Shown piece after piece: positions 1-4,492 of a DNA stretch of 7,519 nucleotides; positions within the stretch are counted from its first letter, which is position 1; every line of letters begins with the position of its first letter. The DNA is from Gemmatimonadota bacterium (GTDB taxonomy: Bacteria; Gemmatimonadota; Gemmatimonadetes; Gemmatimonadales; GWC2-71-9): the NCBI GenBank assembly GCA_003220955.1, contig QHTW01000223.1, positions 1-7,519 of the forward strand, read 5' to 3'. Under the pieces are notes generated by a model. The model did no database searches. It was not told the DNA's origin and was given only the letters and a program-made list of their open reading frames with translations. A program made the translations under genes and the position numbers.

Positions 1-152
1 ATGAGCTGGATGACACGCAAGAGCTGAATTACCACGCGATTGCACGAGCCATCGCGGATACCGGCTTCACCGGCTTCGTGGCCCATGAGTTCGTGCCGAC
101 GCGGGACCCGCTGACCTCGCTGAAGCAGGGTGTGGAGGTCTGTTCGGTCTAA
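1..152 (+). CDS. Hydroxypyruvate isomerase-like protein, C-terminal end (partial)
   Basis: Only the last 49 residues are present; the reading frame enters at base 3 and ends with TAA at 150-152. The tail reads ELDDTQELNYHAIARAI, then GFTGFVAHEF, then VPTRDPLTSLKQGVEVC. This is the typical C-terminus of the hydroxypyruvate isomerase / xylose-isomerase-like TIM-barrel family, in which the E-(I/L)-DDTQELNY segment and the EF(I/V)PTRDP segment close the barrel. Members interconvert hydroxypyruvate and tartronate semialdehyde, or act on related small sugars, in the cytoplasm. Family assignment from this tail is fairly firm, but the exact substrate cannot be told, because related sugar-phosphate isomerases/epimerases share the fold. 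The next gene begins 45 bases downstream on the same strand, so co-transcription is possible. Confidence 0.82.
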   Translation, partial: ELDDTQELNYHAIARAIADTGFTGFVAHEFVPTRDPLTSLKQGVEVCSV

Positions 153-197
153 GGGAGTGTGTCCGGCACGAGGGTTGCAGAGTCTTGTTGGAACCAC

Positions 198-701
198 ATG
201 CTCCCGTCCAACGCCCGCCCGCTCGCCCGGCTCGTCCTGCTGAGCCTCATGCTGACCTTCATCACCGCGCGGCTCGTCAGCATCCTGATGTTACTCCCCC
301 ACGTGCCCGACATCTACCTGCATGTGCACGAAACCCACATCCATCATCTGAACTACGGCATCTTTCTGCTCGCGGGTGTGGGAGCCTATCTCCTCTTCAC
401 TCCCGGACCGCCGACGCCCGCTGCCGCGGTGTTGTATGGCATCGGGCTTGGCCTCACCTTCGACGAGTTCGGGATGTGGCTCCATCTGAACGGCGACTAC
501 TGGCAGCGCGCCAGTTTTGACGCCGTCTTCATACTCGCCGCGGCTCTCGGACTGGCGGCCTTCGCGCCGCCACCGGAACGCTGGAGGCCGCGCCAGGTCG
601 CGATCGGGCTGCTGTTCGTCCTCTTGGTGGTCGGATCTGTTCGACTGGCCGCACGCGTCGCCCCGCGGCTGCAGCGCTGGGAGCAGCGGGCCCGCTCCTA
701 A
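198..701 (+). CDS. Histidine-rich multi-pass membrane protein of unknown function
   Basis: A 167-residue protein from ATG 198, preceded by a weak GGAA four bases upstream. A GTG at 159 would add 13 residues of non-membrane character, and its GGGAG lies only one base away, too close, so I prefer 198. Hydrophobic segments lie at about residues 10-33, 52-67, 74-88, 109-124 and 134-150. Between the first two is a histidine cluster (H35, H42, H44, H47, H49, H50) in the stretch YLHVHETHIHHLNYG. A second motif, FDEFGMWLHL (D89, E90, H96), is followed by D100, Y101 and W102. I recall HHLN.G plus DEF.LWL from uncharacterised bacterial membrane proteins but cannot name a family. The polar residues at membrane borders suggest metal binding or an intramembrane catalytic site; this is inference. 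Housekeeping-like base composition gives no sign of recent transfer. Confidence 0.8.
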   Translation: MLPSNARPLARLVLLSLMLTFITARLVSILMLLPHVPDIYLHVHETHIHHLNYGIFLLAGVGAYLLFTPGPPTPAAAVLYGIGLGLTFDEFGMWLHLNGDYWQRASFDAVFILAAALGLAAFAPPPERWRPRQVAIGLLFVLLVVGSVRLAARVAPRLQRWEQRARS

Positions 702-742
702 GACCGCTTGTCGCTCGCGCTACTTTTGAACACACCCGGATC

Positions 743-747
743 GGAGG
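743..747 (+). promoter_or_regulatory. Shine-Dalgarno site deciding the start of the endonuclease gene
   Basis: GGAGG lies five bases before GTG 753. It is the strongest ribosome site in this part of the window and favours 753 over the upstream TTG at 708. Confidence 0.65.
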
Positions 748-752
748 TGGGC

Positions 753-1154
753 GTGGCGTCCAGCCGGATCGAGCTGCTGCTCGGCATCGTGATCGGGATC
801 ATCATCGCCTGGCTGTATTTTCTCGTGTGGAAGCTCCGCTATAGCGCGTCGATTCGGGAAAATGCCGTGCAACGCAGCCTCGCCGTGACGGCGGGGAAAG
901 TGCACGAGCAGCTGGTGCCCTATCTCCCCGAGTTCGGCTTCAATCCCAAGGATGCGCGCTTTCTCGGCAGTCCCGTGGATCTCGTCATCTTCGACGGTCT
1001 GGCCGCCGGCAACGTGCGGCGCGTCGTATTTCTCGAGGTGAAAACGGGGAGCGGCAGAGGCGCCCCACTCAACGCGCGCGAGCGCCAGCTACGGGATGTG
1101 ATCGAAGCCCGGCAGGTCGCGTGGGCCGAGCTGCGGCTCACGCGCCCTACTTGA
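753..1154 (+). CDS. Membrane-anchored Holliday junction resolvase-like endonuclease (Endonuc_Holl-type)
   Basis: A 133-residue protein with one transmembrane helix at about residues 7-26, a short basic linker, then a soluble domain. The domain carries NPKDARFLGSPVDLVIFDGL (D76) and VVFLEVKTG (E95, K97). Spacing and context fit a PD-(D/E)xK-type nuclease core, D...ExK, as in the predicted Holliday-junction-resolvase-related family (Pfam Endonuc_Holl). Downstream conserved elements LNARERQLRD and VAWAELRL also match that family. GTG 753 is chosen because GGAGG lies five bases upstream. A TTG at 708 would add 15 residues before the helix and has no ribosome site. Activity on branched DNA is a family prediction, not shown. 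A membrane anchor with the nuclease on the cytoplasmic side is expected from the basic residues after the helix. The 3' end overlaps the convergent gene by eight bases. Confidence 0.85.
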   Translation: MASSRIELLLGIVIGIIIAWLYFLVWKLRYSASIRENAVQRSLAVTAGKVHEQLVPYLPEFGFNPKDARFLGSPVDLVIFDGLAAGNVRRVVFLEVKTGSGRGAPLNARERQLRDVIEARQVAWAELRLTRPT

Positions 1155-1332
1155 CGCTGGTAGTTCGGTCGCGCCGGCCGAGCACTGAAATCAGCACGAT
1201 GAGCGACACCAGGACGATGATGCCGATGGCCGTCCAGATGGCGTGCGTGTACCACGCGCCCTGACTGTCGTGCGGAGTGACGTCGATTCTGGTTTCCTGC
1301 GCCGTGGCCAGCAACAGTTTGATCAATCGCAT
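1147..1332 (-). CDS. Small single-span membrane protein, unknown function
   Basis: A 61-residue protein read on the minus strand. I think it is real rather than a shadow: ATG 1332 is preceded by GGGAG five bases away, third positions are rich in G/C, and the product has a sensible layout. It has a short amphipathic N-terminus (MRLIKLLLA), a polar segment TRIDVTPHDSQGAWYTH, one hydrophobic helix at about residues 32-51 (IWTAIGIIVLVSLIVLISVL) and a basic tail GRRDRTTSVK. Positive charges after the helix suggest a cytoplasmic C-terminus. It is convergent with the endonuclease gene and overlaps its last eight bases. It is divergent from the gene at 1451. I recognise no family. Confidence 0.66.
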   Translation of the reverse strand: MRLIKLLLATAQETRIDVTPHDSQGAWYTHAIWTAIGIIVLVSLIVLISVLGRRDRTTSVK

Positions 1333-1337
1333 AGGTG

Positions 1338-1342
1338 CTCCC
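1338..1342 (-). promoter_or_regulatory. Shine-Dalgarno site for the minus-strand small membrane protein
   Basis: On the minus strand GGGAG sits five bases before ATG 1332. It is the main evidence that this short gene is translated. Confidence 0.55.
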
Positions 1343-1414
1343 AGGATGCGCGCGATGGTAATACTCCGACAGATGCCTGGATGAGTCGAGGCCGCCCCAA
1401 GGGATGATGAAATT

Positions 1415-1423
1415 TGCTACATT
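1415..1423 (+). promoter_or_regulatory. Candidate extended -10 promoter for the 1451 gene cluster
   Basis: TGCTACATT fits a TGn extended -10 element with hexamer TACATT, in an AT-rich patch (GAAATTTGCTACATT) within GC-rich DNA, 27 bases before ATG 1451. No good -35 hexamer is visible at 16-18 bases upstream, which is tolerable for an extended -10. The surrounding 1333-1450 interval is the only gene-free stretch between divergent genes. On the minus strand TATTAC at 1358-1363 is a much weaker -10 candidate for the opposite gene. Confidence 0.4.
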
Positions 1424-1450
1424 GGAAGCTCCTCGAACCTGGGACAGGTC

Positions 1451-1681
1451 ATGAAGAGCATTTTCTGGGGCGCGGTGATCATCGCGATCGGATTGGTCCG
1501 GGGGGATTCGGTGTTTCGCGGCGATTTCAACGTGATCAGCATCTTCTTCGACGCGCTCGGCGTGTTCTTCATCATCCGCGGCATCATCGCGCTGTATCAA
1601 GCGAAGCAGCAGGAGGCCGCGGTGCCCCCGGCCGCTCCGCCGCTACCCCCCCCCAGCGTCCCGGCCGCGTTGAACGAATGA
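1451..1681 (+). CDS. Small two-helix membrane protein with proline-rich tail
   Basis: A 76-residue protein from ATG 1451, with ACAGG just upstream as a modest ribosome site. Residues 4-16 and about 27-49 are hydrophobic (IFWGAVIIAIGLV, and ISIFFDALGVFFIIRGIIAL), giving two membrane helices joined by a short RGDSVFRGDFN loop. The remaining residues, about 51-76, are AKQQEAAVPPAAPP followed by more Pro/Ala, a flexible tail. Family unknown. The stop overlaps the start of the next gene as ATGA, implying translational coupling. The tail contains nine consecutive C's (1646-1654, three Pro codons); a one-base backward slip there would read directly into the next gene's frame. It is the first gene of an apparent cluster running to 2556. 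Confidence 0.75.
   Translation: MKSIFWGAVIIAIGLVRGDSVFRGDFNVISIFFDALGVFFIIRGIIALYQAKQQEAAVPPAAPPLPPPSVPAALNE
1646..1654 (+). repeat. Nine-base C homopolymer in the small membrane-protein gene
   Basis: Nine consecutive C's encode Pro66-Pro68. The next frame back is open from 1414 to 1827, so slippage by one base here fuses this gene to the one at 1678 without meeting a stop. It is also a place where sequencing or assembly could miscount. Confidence 0.9.
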
Positions 1682-1827
1682 TTCGGAAGCTGAAATCGGG
1701 GAAATACCGGCTGTACTCGAGAAAGAAAAACCCACAAACCGGTAAGCGTCGCAACCTGGGGACGTTCACCAGCCGCGCGGCCGCCGAACGGCACGATCGC
1801 GCCGTGCAATACTTCAAGCGGCGCTGA
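1678..1827 (+). CDS. 49-residue basic protein resembling an integrase Arm / AP2-like DNA-binding domain
   Basis: Starts at ATG 1678, overlapping the preceding stop (ATGA). The product opens MIRKLKSGKYRLYSRKK, continues NPQTGKRRNLGTF and closes TSRAAAERHDRAVQYFKRR. The pattern of a basic strand, a 'tGkrrnlGtF' turn and an amphipathic helix rich in Ala and Glu resembles the three-stranded N-terminal Arm DNA-binding domain of tyrosine recombinases and AP2-like domains, but here it stands alone. I recall near-identical short proteins in diverse bacteria, usually annotated hypothetical. Strong net positive charge supports nucleic-acid binding; the function is unknown. Its AAA/AGA codons reflect lysine and arginine content and make it locally AT-richer. 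No recombinase catalytic domain follows, so it is probably not an integrase remnant: the ORF ends cleanly and the next gene starts four bases later. Confidence 0.82.
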   Translation: MIRKLKSGKYRLYSRKKNPQTGKRRNLGTFTSRAAAERHDRAVQYFKRR

Positions 1828-1831
1828 GAGC

Positions 1832-2287
1832 ATGGCGCGCAGCACCGCCCAGACGCCCGACGAATATCTAAAGTCGCTGCCTGCTGACCGGCGCGCGACG
1901 ATCGCCGCCGTCCGGGCCGTAGTGAACAAGCACATGCCCGCCGGCTACCAGGAAGCGATGAACTGGGGTGCGATCACGTGGGAAGTGCCGCTCAGCTGTT
2001 TCCCGAAGACCCCCAACGGCCAACCGCTCTGCTACGTGAGCCTGGCGGCGCACAAGAACTTCTGTACCCTCTACCTGATGGGCGCGTATGCGAATTCCAA
2101 ACAGTTTGCTGCGCTTAAGCAGGCATTTGCGCGGGCCGGCAAGAAGTTCGACATGGGCAAGTCCTGTCTGCCCTTCACCCGGGGCGAGGACCTCGAGCTC
2201 GAGGCCATCGGCGAGGTCATCGCGAGCTATTCGCCCGATCAGTGGATCGCAGTGATGGAACAGAGCCGGAGGAAACGGCTAGACTGA
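1832..2287 (+). CDS. DUF1801 domain-containing protein
   Basis: A 151-residue cytoplasmic protein with no signal peptide or membrane helix. ATG 1832 lies four bases after the previous stop, with GAGAG immediately before as ribosome site. Recognisable DUF1801 elements are TPDEYLKSLPADRRATIAAV near residue 8, EAMNWGAITWEVPLSCF near 41, YVSLAAHKNFCTLYLMGAY at about 68-86, and GKSCLPFTRGEDLELEAI at about 109-126. DUF1801 proteins have a YdhG-like fold; some relatives are described as iron chaperones or are linked to stress responses, but no biochemical role is established for this subgroup. An iron link would be consistent with the iron-sulfur protein encoded next, though adjacency alone is weak evidence. 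The family call is firm and the function open. Confidence 0.88.
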   Translation: MARSTAQTPDEYLKSLPADRRATIAAVRAVVNKHMPAGYQEAMNWGAITWEVPLSCFPKTPNGQPLCYVSLAAHKNFCTLYLMGAYANSKQFAALKQAFARAGKKFDMGKSCLPFTRGEDLELEAIGEVIASYSPDQWIAVMEQSRRKRLD

Positions 2288-2331
2288 CCGGCCCCTGGTG
2301 CGCGGACCGTCAAGGGAAGCAAGATTCCAGC

Positions 2332-2556
2332 ATGAAGAAGCGACAGATGTACGAAGCCGACGAGATCATCGTCACATTCGATCCCGACGTCTGCATTCAT
2401 TCCGGGGTGTGCTTGATGGGTTTGCCGGACGTCTTCGATATCAGGCGCAAACGGTGGATCCGGCCGGAGCTCCAGCGGCCGGATGTCGTGGCCGCACAGG
2501 TGATGCGGTGCCCGTCGGGTGCCCTCCAGTTCGTGCGCAAGCAGAAGACTGATTAA
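2332..2556 (+). CDS. YjdI-like iron-sulfur cluster protein (Fer4_19 family)
   Basis: A 74-residue protein from ATG 2332. The frame is open upstream to 2242, but the added residues overlap the DUF1801 gene and look like non-coding translation, while MKKRQMYEADEIIV is a sensible N-terminus; AAGGGA at 2312-2317 is a rather distant ribosome site. The core is VCIHSGVCLMGLPDVFD, then the charged-aromatic RRKRWIRPE, then a terminal MRCPSGALQF. Cysteines are C21, C27 and C60, the C-x5-C...CPSGAL pattern of the Fer4_19 mono-cluster family including E. coli YjdI. These small proteins bind a 4Fe-4S or 3Fe-4S cluster and are presumed electron carriers or cluster-binding partners; the partner here is unknown. 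Only three cysteines are present, so a fourth ligand, if any, must be different. Confidence 0.88.
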   Translation: MKKRQMYEADEIIVTFDPDVCIHSGVCLMGLPDVFDIRRKRWIRPELQRPDVVAAQVMRCPSGALQFVRKQKTD

Positions 2557-2567
2557 GTTGTCCGCCG

Positions 2568-2852
2568 ATGCCGACCTACGAGTACCGGTGCCCCAACGGG
2601 CACCTGTTTGAAAAGACGTTTCCCCGCATCACGAGCAAGCGCCACGCGAAATGCCCGGTGTGCGGCAAGAGCGCGGAGCGGCTGATCTCGGGCGGCGCCG
2701 GCGTGCATTTCAAGGGCTCCGGGTTCTACGCGACCGATTACAAACGACCGGCTGGAACGTCGGAAAAGGCCGACAGTACGGCGGAGAAAGCCGAGAAGAC
2801 CCCGAAGCCCGACGTGAAGCCGCCCAAGAAAGACTCTAGCTCCGACAAGTGA
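2568..2852 (+). CDS. FmdB-family zinc ribbon protein
   Basis: A 94-residue protein opening MPTYEYRCPNGHLFEKTF, with CPVCG at residues 29-33 and the family hallmark LISGGAGVHFKGSGFYATDY at about 39-58. This is the FmdB / CxxC-CxxC-SSSS-type zinc ribbon, named after a regulator of formamidase genes; its cellular role is generally unknown. The usual first knuckle (CxxCGH) is CPNGH here, with C8 and no second cysteine, so H12 would have to help bind zinc. Residues about 60-94 form a low-complexity tail rich in Lys, Glu, Asp, Pro and Ser, likely disordered. No clear ribosome site precedes ATG 2568, but the MPTYEYRC start is unmistakable. Its TGA overlaps the GTG of argS (GTGA at 2849), tying it to that gene. 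Confidence 0.9.
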   Translation: MPTYEYRCPNGHLFEKTFPRITSKRHAKCPVCGKSAERLISGGAGVHFKGSGFYATDYKRPAGTSEKADSTAEKAEKTPKPDVKPPKKDSSSDK

Positions 2853-4492
2853 CGGCACTCGAGACGATCCGTGCGGCGCTGGCACAAGCGGCGTCACGAT
2901 TGGGCGCGTCCGATGTTGAGGTCGCCCTCGAACGCCCCCGCGATCCGACGCATGGTGACGTTGCGACCAACCTCGCCCTGACGCTGGCCAAGAAACTCGG
3001 TCAGAAGCCGCGCGCCGTGGCCGACAAGCTCATCGCGGGGCTGGAGCTTCCGGCCGGCTTGGTGCGCAAGATCGAGGTCGCGGGGCCCGGCTTCATCAAC
3101 TTCTTCCTGGCCGACGCGCAGGTCGTCAGCGCACTCCCCGCGATTCTGTCAGCGGGGGCGAACTACGGGAAGACGGACGTCGGCCACGGCGCGACGTTCA
3201 ACGTGGAGTTTGTGTCGGCGAACCCGACCGGTCCTCTGCACGTTGGCCATGGCCGCCAGGCCGCCCTCGGCGACGCCATCGCGGCACTGCTCGAGTGGAC
3301 CGGCTGGCGCGTGAGCCGCGAGTTCTATTACAACGATGCCGGCAGCCAGATCATGAATCTCGCGCGCAGCGTGCAGGCGCGGATTCGTCAGGCGCGCGGG
3401 CTCCCCGCCGAGATCCCCGAGCAGGGCTATCAGGGCGATTACATCCGCGAGATTGCCGAGCGTTACATCGCGGAGCACCCCCAGGACAATGAAGGCGCCG
3501 ATCTGGAGGCGGTGCGGCGCTACGCGGTGCGCGAGCTGCGCGCCGAGCAGGACCGCGATCTGCAGGCGTTCGGCGTGAAATTCGACGTCTACTTCCTCGA
3601 GTCGTCGTTGTACACAACCGGGAAGGTGGAGGAAACGACGCGCCGGCTCGTGGCCGCGGGGCACACCTATGAGAAGGACGGGGCGTTGTGGCTCCGCACG
3701 ACCGACTTCGGCGACGACAAGGACCGCGTGATGCGCAAGAGCGCGGAGAAGGGCAGCGACTACACCTATTTCCTGCCCGACGTCGCGTATCACGTGACGA
3801 AATGGGAGCGGGGATTCCACCACGCGCTCAACGTGCAGGGCTCCGACCATCACGGCACGGTCGCACGCGTGCGCATCGGACTACAGGCGCTCGAAATGGG
3901 GATCCCGCAGGGATACCCGGAATACGTGCTGCATCAGATGGTCACCGTGATGCGGGGCGGGGACGAAGTGAAGCTCTCCAAGCGCGCGGGCAGCTATATG
4001 ACGGTCCGCGACCTCGTGGAAGAGGTCGGACGGGACGCGGTGCGCTACTTCTATCTCATGCGGCGCGGTGAGACGCACTTTGTGTTCGACGTGGATCTCG
4101 CCAAGAGTCAAACGGACGAGAACCCGGTCTTCTACGTCCAGATGGCACACGCGCGCATGGTCGGGATCTACCGCGTCGCCGGGCGCGACCCGGCGAGCGT
4201 GAGTGCCGCGGGGGTTGATCTCAGCGTCCTCACCCAGCCCGAGGAAGCCGATTTGATCAAGGAGCTGGCCGACTTCCCCGCCATGGTTCAGGGCGCCGCC
4301 GCTGCCCGAGAACCTCACCGCATCACGGGATACCTCGAGGGGCTGGCCCGGATCGCGCACGCGTGGTATCACAAGTACCGCGTGCTGGGCGAGCCCGAGG
4401 AAGCGGCTCGGCTCGTGCTCGCGCGCGCCGTCCAGCAGGTGCTGGCGAATGGTCTTTCCCTCTTGGGGATCCGCGCCCCGGAACGGATGTGA
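2849..4492 (+). CDS. argS: Arginyl-tRNA synthetase
   Basis: A 547-residue class I aminoacyl-tRNA synthetase that charges tRNA-Arg with arginine in the cytoplasm. The N-terminal additional domain (about 1-110) contains the typical RDPTHGDVATNLALTLAKKL. The HIGH motif is HVGH at 131-134 within SANPTGPLHVGHGRQAALGD. GSDHHG follows at 331-336, and the KMSKS equivalent is KLSKR at 375-379, a common ArgS variant. DENPVFYVQMAHAR (423-436) leads into the helical DALR anticodon-binding domain, which ends with LGIRAPERM, the usual ArgS terminus. Length is normal and no break is seen. The GTG start overlaps the zinc-ribbon stop as GTGA without its own ribosome site, so translation is probably coupled; the stop overlaps the kinase start in the same way. 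Confidence 0.98.
   Translation: MTALETIRAALAQAASRLGASDVEVALERPRDPTHGDVATNLALTLAKKLGQKPRAVADKLIAGLELPAGLVRKIEVAGPGFINFFLADAQVVSALPAILSAGANYGKTDVGHGATFNVEFVSANPTGPLHVGHGRQAALGDAIAALLEWTGWRVSREFYYNDAGSQIMNLARSVQARIRQARGLPAEIPEQGYQGDYIREIAERYIAEHPQDNEGADLEAVRRYAVRELRAEQDRDLQAFGVKFDVYFLESSLYTTGKVEETTRRLVAAGHTYEKDGALWLRTTDFGDDKDRVMRKSAEKGSDYTYFLPDVAYHVTKWERGFHHALNVQGSDHHGTVARVRIGLQALEMGIPQGYPEYVLHQMVTVMRGGDEVKLSKRAGSYMTVRDLVEEVGRDAVRYFYLMRRGETHFVFDVDLAKSQTDENPVFYVQMAHARMVGIYRVAGRDPASVSAAGVDLSVLTQPEEADLIKELADFPAMVQGAAAAREPHRITGYLEGLARIAHAWYHKYRVLGEPEEAARLVLARAVQQVLANGLSLLGIRAPERM

Noticed and set aside
920..1600. Minus-strand open frame of 226 codons
   Set aside because: Overlaps the nuclease, the small minus-strand gene in another frame, and the membrane protein at 1451; composition is His/Arg-rich with no recognisable motif.
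1414..1677. Upstream part of the frame leading into the 49-aa protein
   Set aside because: Overlaps the membrane-protein gene out of frame and reads as Arg/His-rich nonsense; ATG 1678 gives the recognisable small protein. Only the segment after the C run matters, for the slippage idea.
1678..1827. Remnant of an integrated element (integrase fragment)
   Set aside because: The Arm-like protein is complete with its own start and stop; no recombinase core, tRNA gene, direct repeats or attachment-like sequence is seen nearby.
2242..2331. Upstream extension of the iron-sulfur protein
   Set aside because: First half overlaps the DUF1801 gene; residues show no family similarity, whereas ATG 2332 gives normal family length.
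2288..2331. Possible terminator between the DUF1801 and iron-sulfur genes
   Set aside because: GC-rich, but no stable stem-loop followed by a T run could be found.
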